DNA of 64,000 bases. Origin: a virus. This document shows, in pieces, positions 36,182 through 44,133 of this stretch; position 1 is the stretch's first letter, and each line of letters starts with the position of its first letter. The notes under the pieces were generated by a model that was given only the letters and a program-made list of their open reading frames with translations, made no database searches and was not told where the DNA came from. The stretch covers positions 1 to 64,000 of IMG/VR virus record IMGVR_UViG_3300036851_000339; one strand, given 5' to 3'. Both the position numbers and the translations under genes were made by a program.

Positions 36182-36440
36182 GCTGTCTCTTCTTCTCCAG
36201 GTAGAGTCTGTCTTGAAGTGAGAATCCCAGGAAGGCCCAGAGTTTGTTGATCGCATCCTCTCTTGCAATCTTTCTTCCTATCTCATGATCATAGTTGGCA
36301 GGATCTACACAGGCTGAACTTCCTAATATCTCGAAACCATTATGGAGAACTAGTACAACCACTGCTGTTTTATGCCCCACCTTATAGTGGCCTTCTTCAG
36401 CTATGGCTGCTTCTATGTCTTCAATTGTAACGGAATTCAT
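36174..36440 (-). CDS. Phage gp49-like family protein
   Basis: 88 residues resembling the Phage_gp49_66 family, recognisable by VVVLVLHNGFEILGSSACVD (about 28-47) and the following DHEIGRKIA..DAINKLW. These are widespread in temperate and virulent phages and of unknown function. Overlaps the next small membrane peptide gene by 8 nt. Confidence 0.75.
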   Translation of the reverse strand: MNSVTIEDIEAAIAEEGHYKVGHKTAVVVLVLHNGFEILGSSACVDPANYDHEIGRKIAREDAINKLWAFLGFSLQDRLYLEKKRQHG

Positions 36441-36448
36441 TAGTCTCC

Positions 36449-36997
36449 TTAGTTATTTCTACTTTTAAATTGCCTAACTTCACCTTCAACTATTACATCG
36501 AAGTAGTTCACTTGTCTGTCAGTTATCAGTTCTGGTGAATTAGTTACCAAGTCATACATCTCAGTAATATATTTTAAAGGACTTTTCATTCCGTTCTGGG
36601 TTTCCACTTCATACTCTAATGGCGGCAATGTATATCCTTGGTCCATAATTTCTTGTATTCTATTTAGTTGAATTCTTGTTCTCTGAACTGCCGTAAGAGT
36701 TATTGATTTAGGCTCCGCTTTTAGTAGACTTCCCAGATGACTAAGATTGATTGAGTTAGCTCTATCCACCAATGTATTACTGGCATCATCGTCTATTGAA
36801 ATATTTCTACCTTCTAGTACACTTAGTATTTCTTCTGTTATTCCATCTTCAGTCTTTTCGGCTTCCTTAAATACATCACTAACTACATTATTTAAAAGCT
36901 GCCTTACTACATCTGATGTTGTACCTCCGGTTTTCATATGTTGAATATGAGTTCTTATCGGACCCTCTGCTCTATCCTCTGCGCTTAACTTTGGCAT
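36449..36997 (-). CDS. Hypothetical protein
   Basis: 182 residues, mostly helical, with an acidic middle and many Asn/Thr. AGAGG lies upstream of the ATG. It overlaps the 3' end of the HNH gene by 26 nt. It has no motif that I recognise; lying between an HNH nuclease gene and a gp49-like gene, it may take part in DNA metabolism. Confidence 0.6.
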   Translation of the reverse strand: MPKLSAEDRAEGPIRTHIQHMKTGGTTSDVVRQLLNNVVSDVFKEAEKTEDGITEEILSVLEGRNISIDDDASNTLVDRANSINLSHLGSLLKAEPKSITLTAVQRTRIQLNRIQEIMDQGYTLPPLEYEVETQNGMKSPLKYITEMYDLVTNSPELITDRQVNYFDVIVEGEVRQFKSRNN

Positions 36998-37202
36998 TCT
37001 TTACCTCTTTTCTTAACTTCTCTTTTCTCTTCTGCAAAATGGAAATCACTGCGTGACAATCTCTACAAAGAGTTGTTAGATCTTCCAGCGGCTCCTTTCC
37101 ATACCCATACATATTACAATTCTTATAATGTCTATGATGTACTTGCAGATTCCATGTTGAGTCACAAGTCCTACATTCATAGTTATCTCTTTGAAGAGCC
37201 AA
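36972..37202 (-). CDS. HNH endonuclease
   Basis: 76 residues from a TTG. The HNH core is clear: YECRTC (about 8-13), QVHHRHY (about 20-26) and LCRDCH (about 45-50), with both CxxC pairs of a zinc-stabilised HNH. The frame stays open upstream and encodes a segment (DYKSYIKSDLWKAKRK) that belongs to the same domain, so translation probably begins at a CTG at 37253, where GGGAG is suitably placed; there is no ATG or GTG. It could be a homing or packaging-type nuclease. Confidence 0.8.
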   Translation of the reverse strand: MALQRDNYECRTCDSTWNLQVHHRHYKNCNMYGYGKEPLEDLTTLCRDCHAVISILQKRKEKLRKEVKNAKVKRRG

Positions 37203-37254
37203 CTTTCTCTTGGCTTTCCATAGATCAGACTTAATGTAGGACTTGTAATCCAGA

Positions 37255-38067
37255 CTACTTCACTCCCAATTTTCTAGGATCTAAAAGCTCAGCAATCTCC
37301 GCCGACACTCTCAACTCTCTCTGAGCAACCGGATCATAAAAGAGATGGGCTCGGAGTGGAGCCGACTCAACATGATATGCCTTGCGAATTTCAAACTCCG
37401 CAAAACTCTCATCGTCATCTCTCTTCCAAGTCGAGACCTCAGCCTGGGCCTCTCCAATAGAGAGAGCCTTGATCTTGGCCTCACCCTTCACCTCGTCGTA
37501 GATCTTGAAGCCCTTCTCATCGAACTGATACAGCCAGACACCTTCTTGAACTTCAGCTACTCTCGGAGCAGACTTAACCCAACGAGTCCTGGCATAAAGG
37601 AGGATTCCATCTTCCTCATTCATCGCTAAAGCCTCATCAATTGCATTCTTGATAACCGGCAAAGCAGAACCATCATTAACCCTCTGTCCCGCCTGCTTAG
37701 CAATGAAGGTCAAGGAAGACCCCTTCTCAGGACCAAACGCTACTGAGCTGGCATAATAGTCCTTCAAGAAAGCCCCTTCTTTGTTCTCCTCAACATCAAA
37801 GGTTCTAGCGACCAGGGCCGCAATGACCTTGCCTCCAACGATCTTTCCAGTCCTGGGATCTTTTACGAGATCCTTGTAATAGACCGGATCTCCCTGCCTT
37901 CTCCGATTTGGTCTCACCTTAATGGCATAGACTCCATCAGAGGGAGGAGCTGGAGCAGTCATCGCCTCTGGAGCAGCGTCCATATTGATGTCTGGGACGT
38001 ACTCATTGAGGGATGCCAGAAAGTCTGGATCGGTCATGTCTATGTCTACTGGGACATATTCTTCCAT
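37255..38067 (-). CDS. Hypothetical protein of the replication cluster, possible ssDNA-binding role
   Basis: 270 residues with AGGAGG before the ATG. The acidic N-terminus (1-45) is probably disordered; residues 45-250 are mixed alpha/beta with a basic patch (KVRPNRRRQ). Its place between HNH, recombinase-type ATPase and polymerase genes suggests a single-strand binding or annealing protein, but there is no decisive motif. Confidence 0.5.
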   Translation of the reverse strand: MEEYVPVDIDMTDPDFLASLNEYVPDINMDAAPEAMTAPAPPSDGVYAIKVRPNRRRQGDPVYYKDLVKDPRTGKIVGGKVIAALVARTFDVEENKEGAFLKDYYASSVAFGPEKGSSLTFIAKQAGQRVNDGSALPVIKNAIDEALAMNEEDGILLYARTRWVKSAPRVAEVQEGVWLYQFDEKGFKIYDEVKGEAKIKALSIGEAQAEVSTWKRDDDESFAEFEIRKAYHVESAPLRAHLFYDPVAQRELRVSAEIAELLDPRKLGVK

Positions 38068-38328
38068 TTATGCAACCTCCTGAGCCGCTTTGGCTCTTGC
38101 TTTGTCGCGAAGTTTGAATTCCTTGAGCAACTCATTGCCCAAAATAGTGCGTTTATAATTGCCATTCTCTTTCCGGAAGAGACCCTTCCTCAAAAAGCCG
38201 TCCATTCTCTGCTCTGCTTGCCAGGTGAGAGTCTCTTTGGCTTTGACGGTTGACTTTAGAAGCATCTGGTATTGATCTTCTGAGAGTGCATATTTCACGC
38301 TCTTGAATGTGAGGACGTGTTTTTTCAT
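38068..38328 (-). CDS. Small helical hypothetical protein
   Basis: 86 residues, basic and helical. Its stop directly precedes the next gene's start (one base apart). A possible winged-helix-like DNA-binding protein judged by the helix-rich basic sequence; not certain. Confidence 0.55.
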   Translation of the reverse strand: MKKHVLTFKSVKYALSEDQYQMLLKSTVKAKETLTWQAEQRMDGFLRKGLFRKENGNYKRTILGNELLKEFKLRDKARAKAAQEVA

Positions 38329-38336
38329 AGCTGTTA

Positions 38337-38483
38337 TTATTTCTCCTTCTTATTTACTGTTATTAGCGTTTTGCAAACTGTACATCTAACTCTAGTAGGG
38401 TCCTTTGTCTCATTGGCTACTCTGTTTTGCTCACCATGGATCTTGTCTTGCGCTTCGTGTTTACATATACACTTAACTACCAT
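38337..38483 (-). CDS. 48-residue zinc-ribbon-like protein
   Basis: Short gene whose ATG overlaps the stop of the upstream ATPase gene (TGATG) and is preceded by GGGGAGAG. It contains CIC near residue 5 and CTVC near residue 34, consistent with a tiny zinc ribbon. Function unknown. Confidence 0.65.
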   Translation of the reverse strand: MVVKCICKHEAQDKIHGEQNRVANETKDPTRVRCTVCKTLITVNKKEK

Positions 38484-39490
38484 CACTCACTCTCCCCTCC
38501 AGTCATACCCAGTTTTTCCTGTAAAGCCACCATCTCTCTCATTAGATAAAGCTGTTCATTCCCGAAAGTGGGTGTAAATGGTGAAAGTTCCAATGGGGTG
38601 ACTAATTCTCCTGGCTTTGGCTCACTCAACTTCCAAGGCTCATCCAGATATTTATAGATCTCTTGTGGAGTGGCCTTTGGGATAGCTGGAGGTATACGAC
38701 GGATCTGAGTGAACTCTTTCTTCTCCCTATCCCACTTCTTCTGGGAGTATGCCTCCTTCATCACGATGGCCCTCGGATTAGGGAAGTGCTGCACTATTGG
38801 GTCCACCATGACAAGTGTGAGTTTGGAGAGTTCATGCCAAGTCGTGAGTTCAGTCGTTCGGAACTTATTAAAAGCAGGTTGATTATTCGCCCATGCTGCT
38901 CGAAGTTGGAAGGTCACAATGAAGCATTTCACTTTACTCATCACAGTCTGATAGAGATTGTTGATGAGGTGTTTAGCTCCACTCTGGGTGGCCCCAAACT
39001 TGTTCTCAGCCACATTCTGCGCCACCAGACCATACTTCCTCGCCACATCTGGGTTGTTCTGGATGAATCGCTTGGCCCCTTCGACCAATTCCTGGGCGTT
39101 GTCGATGGCAAATACAGTGAATCTATATTTCGGCATGGAGTTGGCTATCTGGAGGATTCGGTCGTAAACACTCTGGATGTCATAGTCTGATCCATAAGCA
39201 GTTGCCAGCTCTTTCATCACCGGGAAGTATCCACCCACTTCGAGCTGTTTCGTCGCATCCTCTTCCTCTTTGCTCTCCAGATCCACCATCACTAGATTAG
39301 CTGGATCATCGAACTTCTCCAGGAGAGAGCTCTTCCCTTTCCCTCGAAATCCCGTTATGAATGTTAGTCCTGAAAATTCTGGATGGATAATGCTCTCCTG
39401 TTTTTCACCCGTCCAGATTGGGTCATGCAACTTTTGGATAATAGCATTCGGTCGAGGAATAGCAACACCTCTAGGCACTGGTTTGTTCAT
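38483..39490 (-). CDS. P-loop ATPase, Sak4/AAA_24-like
   Basis: 335 residues. Walker A GFRGKGKSS near residues 47-55 and Walker B FAIDNAQE near 125-132, the arrangement of RecA-fold phage ATPases such as Sak4 that help single-strand annealing recombination. It lies next to a putative PD-(D/E)XK exonuclease gene, with which it overlaps, a pairing typical of phage recombination modules. The C-terminal region (260-335) is Pro-rich. Whether it acts in recombination or in replication restart is not settled by sequence. Confidence 0.7.
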   Translation of the reverse strand: MNKPVPRGVAIPRPNAIIQKLHDPIWTGEKQESIIHPEFSGLTFITGFRGKGKSSLLEKFDDPANLVMVDLESKEEEDATKQLEVGGYFPVMKELATAYGSDYDIQSVYDRILQIANSMPKYRFTVFAIDNAQELVEGAKRFIQNNPDVARKYGLVAQNVAENKFGATQSGAKHLINNLYQTVMSKVKCFIVTFQLRAAWANNQPAFNKFRTTELTTWHELSKLTLVMVDPIVQHFPNPRAIVMKEAYSQKKWDREKKEFTQIRRIPPAIPKATPQEIYKYLDEPWKLSEPKPGELVTPLELSPFTPTFGNEQLYLMREMVALQEKLGMTGGESE

Positions 39491-40784
39491 TTACACTTCC
39501 TTCCTGTTCTTGTCCAATTACTCGTATTACTTTAAAGTTCTCAATGTCGTGATTTGGCACACGCTCTGTTAATTTCCCCTGCTCCACAAGAGACTCGATT
39601 GTGTCATTGCCCCAGCAAATGGTGTGGAATTGGCAGATGTTGTTGTAGCGGTCCACGCATTGGGAGGGCTCGACTGGAATAGACTCATCAAAAGCATCCT
39701 GCCAATCAATCTCTGGAAAGCGAACCTCCTCTAAATGCCTAAGAGAGTCTGCCCATCTCCATTCTTTAGCAGAGAATCCTCTAAGCCACATCATTGCGTC
39801 CCCCTGGATAAAAGGTTCATCTCTGAGAGGGATGATCGTATCTGAGAGGAAGTTCTCTGAGTGTTGAGGAATCTCATCCTTCAACCACTCAAGCCACTCC
39901 ATGAAGTTCATCTCGTCCCAGATATCACACTTAGCCCAAGTCGTTCCTAGCTGGCGCTTTCTCATCTGTCCCCCATCCAAGTCGTACCATCCATATCTAG
40001 GACTGAAACTCTCTGGTTGGATGTCTCCTCCGATTGTCTTCTTTTGTTGATATGGGTGGATGAGCCCAGATCCGAACCTCTTGATATTCAAGTCTTTATC
40101 CCAATACTGCTCCCCTTTTAGGAAGTAGGTATAGAGTGTCCCTTCTGGAGCCTCACCGTACTTAGCCCAGATCGCATATGACTCCATCCATCTTTGGATA
40201 TCCGTCTTGAGCTTCACATTCATGATTTCTGGGAATGTTTGGGCCGTCTTATAAGAGCCATGCCAGAGTTTGCCCGTCGTGCGATGGCGGAAGGTGGTGT
40301 CTGGACGGCTCATCACAACCAGATATCTTCCGTCTCTCTCATCCAGGACCCAATTGATCTCTTCCTCTGCGTTCACTATCACGAATTCATTCAACATCCT
40401 CTCCAACACTAGATGCTCAAAGACATAAGCGAAGGCTGTTACTATGTGAGTTGCGTCGTTTGTGAGAGCCTGGATTTGCTCTTCGACATAGAAGTCTGGG
40501 AAGGAGAGATTCTCATCGAGATAGTCTCCTGCGATCAGGAGTGATGTCTCAAATGGAACACCTTGAGTCCTCGCATCCAAGAACTCATGAATCCCTCCTC
40601 CGGTTGTTAGGTGGATGGAGTGGCCAGAAGAGACATAGCCGAATCCTCCATATTCAGTTGTGTAGTAGCGGTCCCGAAGGCAGAGCTTTTCCGCATTCGA
40701 TCTATCCAGGAAGACACACCTCTCAGGATCTACCTCGATTGGATCTGCTCCGATTCTGTAGAGTATGATTTTCTCGCTGTCCAT
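39471..40784 (-). CDS. Putative PD-(D/E)XK exonuclease
   Basis: 437 residues with AAAGGAG before the ATG. Residues 150-205 resemble a RecB/Cas4-like nuclease core: a Glu-rich strand (EEINWVLDERDG), RPDT near 168 and HGSYKTA near 187, followed by a helix with many Thr. The expected acidic residue before the Lys (D/E-x-K) is Ser here, so activity is uncertain. It overlaps the ATPase gene by 20 nt. Likely provides DNA resection for recombination. Confidence 0.55.
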   Translation of the reverse strand: MDSEKIILYRIGADPIEVDPERCVFLDRSNAEKLCLRDRYYTTEYGGFGYVSSGHSIHLTTGGGIHEFLDARTQGVPFETSLLIAGDYLDENLSFPDFYVEEQIQALTNDATHIVTAFAYVFEHLVLERMLNEFVIVNAEEEINWVLDERDGRYLVVMSRPDTTFRHRTTGKLWHGSYKTAQTFPEIMNVKLKTDIQRWMESYAIWAKYGEAPEGTLYTYFLKGEQYWDKDLNIKRFGSGLIHPYQQKKTIGGDIQPESFSPRYGWYDLDGGQMRKRQLGTTWAKCDIWDEMNFMEWLEWLKDEIPQHSENFLSDTIIPLRDEPFIQGDAMMWLRGFSAKEWRWADSLRHLEEVRFPEIDWQDAFDESIPVEPSQCVDRYNNICQFHTICWGNDTIESLVEQGKLTERVPNHDIENFKVIRVIGQEQEGSVNEQTSA

Positions 40785-40965
40785 CTTTATTCTCCTTTGT
40801 CTGCATCTCTATTGTATTGAGGGCTTTTGAATGGCTGGATAACATATTGTCTGTTCTATAAATGAAGCTATCTAGTCTTATGTTTATTTTTTTAAGTTCG
40901 GCCTCAATAATAGAAAGCATTTCAATTATCCTCATTCTCTCTACGTGCGCTTCATCTTCACTCAT
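40723..40965 (-). CDS. Small coiled-coil protein
   Basis: 80 residues with AGGAGG before its ATG, following the membrane peptide stop with no gap. Residues 8-30 form a heptad-like helix; the C-terminus is polar with many Arg and Asn. It overlaps the nuclease gene start by 62 nt in another frame. Function unknown. Confidence 0.6.
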   Translation of the reverse strand: MSEDEAHVERMRIIEMLSIIEAELKKINIRLDSFIYRTDNMLSSHSKALNTIEMQTKENKDGQRENHTLQNRSRSNRGRS

Positions 40966-41067
40966 TTATCCTCCTATGAAGTAGCCACCTAGAAATAGTA
41001 ACCCTAGTATGACAAAAATGAATCCAAGGAATAACAACGTTCCCGATATAACTCTTTCGTTTTTCAC
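40966..41067 (-). CDS. 33-residue membrane peptide
   Basis: GTG start at 41067 with AAAGGAG five nt upstream. After MKNERVISG comes a 20-residue stretch of Leu, Phe, Ile and Gly, then GGYFIGG. The stop is directly followed by the next ATG (TAAATG). Below the usual size cut-off but well supported by its ribosome binding site and coupling. Confidence 0.6.
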   Translation of the reverse strand: MKNERVISGTLLFLGFIFVILGLLFLGGYFIGG

Positions 41068-41082
41068 ACATCTCCTTTATTG

Positions 41083-41154
41083 TTAGTCAAAAACATACCT
41101 TATTAGTAACCCAAAAGCTACTGCGCTAATAATTAACCGTATTAACCTCGGCAT
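41083..41154 (-). CDS. Possible 23-residue membrane peptide
   Basis: ATG at 41154 inside the end of the upstream gene, preceded by a weak GATGAGG. Mostly hydrophobic with two Arg near each end. It stops 15 nt before the start of the next membrane peptide gene. Only modest support. Confidence 0.35.
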   Translation of the reverse strand: MPRLIRLIISAVAFGLLIRYVFD

Positions 41155-41332
41155 CCTCATCTAGCAACCTCACTGTTTTATTCGTGAAGCCATAAGTCTC
41201 AGCTTCGAAGAGTGGAAGGTCTTCAGCGTCCGCTTCTGCAAACTCAATGGCCTCAGTCTCGCTACTGGCACAGACACTAATTCTATATTTGAAGGTCCCT
41301 TCGAGGACCACTAGATAACGGCTATCGCTCAT
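41126..41332 (-). CDS. Small acidic hypothetical protein
   Basis: 68 residues, beta-alpha-beta-like with an acidic C-terminal half. The start overlaps the upstream gene's stop (ATGA). Function unknown. Confidence 0.6.
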   Translation of the reverse strand: MSDSRYLVVLEGTFKYRISVCASSETEAIEFAEADAEDLPLFEAETYGFTNKTVRLLDEDAEVNTVNY

Positions 41333-41529
41333 ATTTGATTGAATCTCCTTTTATTCATAGCTATATCAACAATTGTTAGTTTACGACTGGTTAAGTGATA
41401 CACGTCTTGACACCTGCTACACTTATAGACAGTCAGTTTGTTACCATATTTGCGTGAGAGTTTCTTCGCTGTGATCTGGGCTGAGACTTTAGTTGGGAAT
41501 CTCTTCTTCCGGCATCTCTTCTTCTTCAT
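41329..41529 (-). CDS. Basic zinc-finger-like protein
   Basis: 66 residues, very basic N-terminus (MKKKRCRKKR) and CSRCQDVYH (about 37-45), a CxxC...H pattern of a small zinc finger similar to those in phage DNA-binding proteins. It overlaps the upstream DUF2958-like gene by 41 nt. Probably binds nucleic acid. Confidence 0.6.
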   Translation of the reverse strand: MKKKRCRKKRFPTKVSAQITAKKLSRKYGNKLTVYKCSRCQDVYHLTSRKLTIVDIAMNKRRFNQI

Positions 41530-41836
41530 ACCCCCTCCCTCTTATCCTGGATAAGGGTGTTGGGGTGAAGTGGATGTCTCTTTCGATTGATAGACCCCAA
41601 GGGCCTTTGGCTGATTCGAGTTCTGACAGCAAGAAATAACCAAGCTCTTCCTCGAAGCCTTGGACGAGACCGAAGAATTTCCAGTCTCCGTTTTCTATCT
41701 CCTGTCCCTCTATGCAAAACCAAGTCCAGTTGCTGTCTGGGGTGAAGAACTTCACTACTGCCTTTGGATCGTCTATATTCTCTTGGGAGTAGAAAGGAGG
41801 GATTTTCTTCTTGAGTGCTTCTGTCAGGAGTTTCAT
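41489..41836 (-). CDS. DUF2958-family protein
   Basis: 115 residues. The sequence KFFTPDSNWTWFCIEG (about 29-44) and the later ELGYFLLSELESAKGPWGL and ERDIHFTP are the signature of DUF2958, a family common in phages and integrative elements but without a known activity. The tail is very acidic. Good AAGGAGG upstream. Confidence 0.8.
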   Translation of the reverse strand: MKLLTEALKKKIPPFYSQENIDDPKAVVKFFTPDSNWTWFCIEGQEIENGDWKFFGLVQGFEEELGYFLLSELESAKGPWGLSIERDIHFTPTPLSRIRGRGYEEEEMPEEEIPN

Positions 41837-42186
41837 CAGAAGTGCCTCCTTATGAGTTCAGCTATGTCGTTGAAGGTTGATCCTTCGTCGTTGCGGGTGG
41901 CGAGATCGCTGCATACTCCCTGATCTTCAATCTCATAAGCGCCATTAGTAGACCTTATTTTAGCCCATTCCCGAACCTGAGTTGGTAAGAATCCTCCTGC
42001 GCCTAAGAATATATAGTTCCCACCGCCATCAGATTCCCACTCAACTTCAGGATGTTTGCGCTTGTATTGCTCACACAAAACCCCAAGACAACAATAGCCA
42101 TCTCCTTTTCTGAGGGCTCCTGTGGCCTGGGTATAATCCCCTGATTCAAGATCCTTGATCCACTCTTCCTTTATCTCTTGGTTCAT
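41836..42186 (-). CDS. CCLGVLC-family protein, copy 1
   Basis: 116 residues. Begins MNQEIKEEWIKDLESGDY and contains CCLGVLCEQY (about 32-41) and a C-terminal FNDIAELIRRHF. The gene immediately upstream encodes a clear paralogue (same start, same CCLGVLC motif, same C-terminal pattern), so the pair arose by tandem duplication. Function unknown. The start and the upstream stop overlap by one base. Confidence 0.75.
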   Translation of the reverse strand: MNQEIKEEWIKDLESGDYTQATGALRKGDGYCCLGVLCEQYKRKHPEVEWESDGGGNYIFLGAGGFLPTQVREWAKIRSTNGAYEIEDQGVCSDLATRNDEGSTFNDIAELIRRHF

Positions 42187-42542
42187 CAGAAGTTCTCCCT
42201 TATTATATTGGCTATCTCCAGAAAAGATTTGCCATTATCGTTATCAGCCATCAATGAACTACCTTCAACATAACTTCCATAACGGCTATCCATGTCTGCC
42301 CATGTCACTACCTCATCAGGTAAGTGAGTTCTAGCTCTATCGGTTTCTGTACAAAGAGTGTAGTACCCTTGACTCCCTTCTATAGGGGCTGTCCACTTTA
42401 GGCCCTTCTCCTTGATATATAAGTCACATAGGACTCCAAGACAGCAAAAGGTGTCATCGTAATTCTTTAAGGCCAACTTTCCTTGCCTGTACTCATCAGA
42501 CTTAAGAGCTTCTATCCATTTTTGCTTGATTTCCTGATTCAT
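42186..42542 (-). CDS. CCLGVLC-family protein, copy 2
   Basis: 118 residues, paralogue of the following gene: MNQEIKQKWIEALKSDEY at the start, CCLGVLCDLY near residue 33 and SFLEIANIIRENF at the end. AAGGAG precedes the ATG. A more distant relative with CCVGFYLES lies at 48620. Function unknown. Confidence 0.75.
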   Translation of the reverse strand: MNQEIKQKWIEALKSDEYRQGKLALKNYDDTFCCLGVLCDLYIKEKGLKWTAPIEGSQGYYTLCTETDRARTHLPDEVVTWADMDSRYGSYVEGSSLMADNDNGKSFLEIANIIRENF

Positions 42543-42560
42543 GTTACTCCTTAAATGAAA

Positions 42561-42583
42561 ATGGGCAGCAATAAGCCACCCAT
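42561..42583 (-). terminator. Weak intrinsic terminator
   Basis: On the minus strand ATGGGTGGC pairs with GCTGCCCAT (with two G-U pairs that exist only on this strand) and is followed by TTTTCATTT. It would end the transcript carrying the small membrane peptide gene at 42609 before the CCLGVLC pair. Confidence 0.5.
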
Positions 42584-42608
42584 TGTGTTACTTGTTTGTT
42601 ACTTTATA

Positions 42609-42716
42609 TTACTTTTTACTGTTTAATATATTAGCTATTCTCACAAGAGCGGCTTCTATAAACACTAAGATTGTAAAGATAAGTAAACCAATAATCCATA
42701 ATGTAAGTACCATCAT
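42609..42716 (-). CDS. 35-residue membrane peptide
   Basis: Starts at ATG ATG overlapping the upstream stop (GATG), with GGAGAG about 10 nt before. About 25 hydrophobic residues (LTLWIIGLLIFTILVFIEAA) and a basic tail ending in two Lys. Function unknown; one of several such peptides in this phage. Confidence 0.6.
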   Translation of the reverse strand: MMVLTLWIIGLLIFTILVFIEAALVRIANILNSKK

Positions 42717-43036
42717 GATGTAATCTCTCCTCTTATCCATCTCGCAATGGTCTTCTCCATCAACCTCAAAAGGTCATCAACCTCCTCAATACTAGACACA
42801 AGAAGATCCAGTCCCTTTCCTGGGAGTCTTTCTTCCTTTTGATTCATGGCATTGTAGAGGCTGAGCTTTATCTTGATGTTGACATAGCCTGGATGGGAGC
42901 TAAAGCGCTCTGCTCGAAGGGCATCAGCAAATATTCCCCTCGATATGGTTCTCTCGATAGACCGTTTCTCTTTCTCTGTTTTGGCTTTCGCTAATTGCGA
43001 ACTCGATTTGGAAGTCTTCTTCTTTTTGGGTCTCAT
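42713..43036 (-). CDS. Basic hypothetical protein
   Basis: 107 residues. The first 35 are strongly basic (Lys/Ser-rich), the rest mixed helical with a beta-like YVNIKIKLSLYN. The start overlaps the upstream stop (ATGA). A competing reading frame (42924-43271)overlaps the 5' third. Function unknown. Confidence 0.6.
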   Translation of the reverse strand: MRPKKKKTSKSSSQLAKAKTEKEKRSIERTISRGIFADALRAERFSSHPGYVNIKIKLSLYNAMNQKEERLPGKGLDLLVSSIEEVDDLLRLMEKTIARWIRGEITS

Positions 43037-43452
43037 TCATCCTCAATACCTCCTGTTTCACTTTCTCCCTCTCTATCCTCTCCTCCAGTCTCCTTCTGAT
43101 TCTCAAGAGCATCTCGTATTCTCTGTCTGATTTCGGAAAGATAAGTCCCTTCTCCCTCGATTGAATCAAGGCCCTCAAAAGGAGTTGACATTCCTCCGTG
43201 TTGAATCTCGCCACTGTCTCTCTGACTTTCGTTAGTTGGGGATTTTTTCTTTTTTCTTTTTTCTTTCGCAAGTTGTTCCTCTCCTATATCCTTTAACTGT
43301 ATGTATAGTTTAGAGCTTATTATTTCAGGATGCCATACAGTAAGTAATTGGGGGAGGTCCATTCTTCGGGTGTTGAGCTCGAATGGGATTAACTCATCCG
43401 CCAACACTCTGAATTCAACATCTAGCTTAACAGTTACATACCTCCTCTTCAT
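43033..43452 (-). CDS. Hypothetical protein
   Basis: 139 residues. Residues 1-65 look like a folded beta-rich domain; after a Lys run (about 66-73, encoded by an A-rich repeat of AAAAAAG type) the rest is polar and acidic, likely disordered. Start and stop overlap both neighbours. A second frame beginning at the A-rich run encodes a more globular-looking 115-residue sequence. Confidence 0.6.
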   Translation of the reverse strand: MKRRYVTVKLDVEFRVLADELIPFELNTRRMDLPQLLTVWHPEIISSKLYIQLKDIGEEQLAKEKRKKKKSPTNESQRDSGEIQHGGMSTPFEGLDSIEGEGTYLSEIRQRIRDALENQKETGGEDREGESETGGIEDE

Positions 43453-43757
43453 AGATTGAGCCTCTTTATCTCTGCCTTGTATGACTTACGTAGATATCTA
43501 ATATGGCAGCTTTTACAGTGGCTTGCGCCATTTTCAAAAGGTGTATCGCCACAGTTCAAGCAAACTCCCAATCGCAATCTCTCACGCCGCTTTCTTTTCT
43601 CTGCCTTTATTTCCTTCTTCGCAGATCTTCGGCGATACTCCAATTCGGCTTGGTGTCTTTCCTCCAGGGACATAGGCACGCGTTCCACGTGGTGGGGGCG
43701 CTTGCTTCTTGATATCACTTTTTGGAGGATCTTCTTTTTTGGTAGACTGTCTCCCAT
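43449..43757 (-). CDS. Zinc-finger protein
   Basis: Up to 102 residues. CLNC near 66 and CKSCH near 81 form a zinc finger preceded by a strongly basic helix (KKEIKAEKRKRRERLRL), so nucleic-acid binding is likely. The upstream ATG at 43757 has GGAAG; an internal ATG at 43673 would reduce the overlap with the preceding gene from 176 to 92 nt. Both versions overlap that gene out of frame. Confidence 0.6.
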   Translation of the reverse strand: MGDSLPKKKILQKVISRSKRPHHVERVPMSLEERHQAELEYRRRSAKKEIKAEKRKRRERLRLGVCLNCGDTPFENGASHCKSCHIRYLRKSYKAEIKRLNL

Positions 43758-44133
43758 ATTTCTTCCACTCCTTTACTCCCTGATTATAGTCACTCTTCCA
43801 GATTAAATATTCGCACAGTTCCTCCGTAGAGAGTTTTAAGATCTCAGGAGGTAGATCGGGAAGAGGTCGAGAGTCCTCTATCGTTTTTACATATTTAGTA
43901 AGAGGGTGATCTTCCCTCTCCTGTCTTATTGAGGGAGTGATCCATTTCATATCGGGATGCTTTTTACGAATGTCCTTCCAGACTTCTATCCCTGCGAGAA
44001 AGGTATCTCTGTAGTCCCCATATTCATTGAGTTTTAGAAGGATATGCTCTTCCAGTAATCGGCAGAGCTTTACTATCTCTAGTTTAAGCTGTTGTCTTTG
44101 AGTAAATGCCATGCTCCCTGGTAGCTCCACCAA
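43582..44133 (-). CDS. Hypothetical protein
   Basis: 183 residues from a GTG at 44133; an ATG at 44112 is an alternative. Residues 10-135 are helical; the last 55 are Lys/Pro-rich and overlap the zinc-finger gene, so the C-terminus may be disordered. No family recognised. Confidence 0.55.
   Translation of the reverse strand: MVELPGSMAFTQRQQLKLEIVKLCRLLEEHILLKLNEYGDYRDTFLAGIEVWKDIRKKHPDMKWITPSIRQEREDHPLTKYVKTIEDSRPLPDLPPEILKLSTEELCEYLIWKSDYNQGVKEWKKYGRQSTKKEDPPKSDIKKQAPPPRGTRAYVPGGKTPSRIGVSPKICEEGNKGREKKAA

Noticed and set aside
43033-43271. Programmed -1 frameshift at the AAAAAAG run
   Set aside because: The alternative frame is +1, not -1, relative to the main gene, and the -1 frame meets a stop at once, so a standard slippery-site mechanism does not fit.
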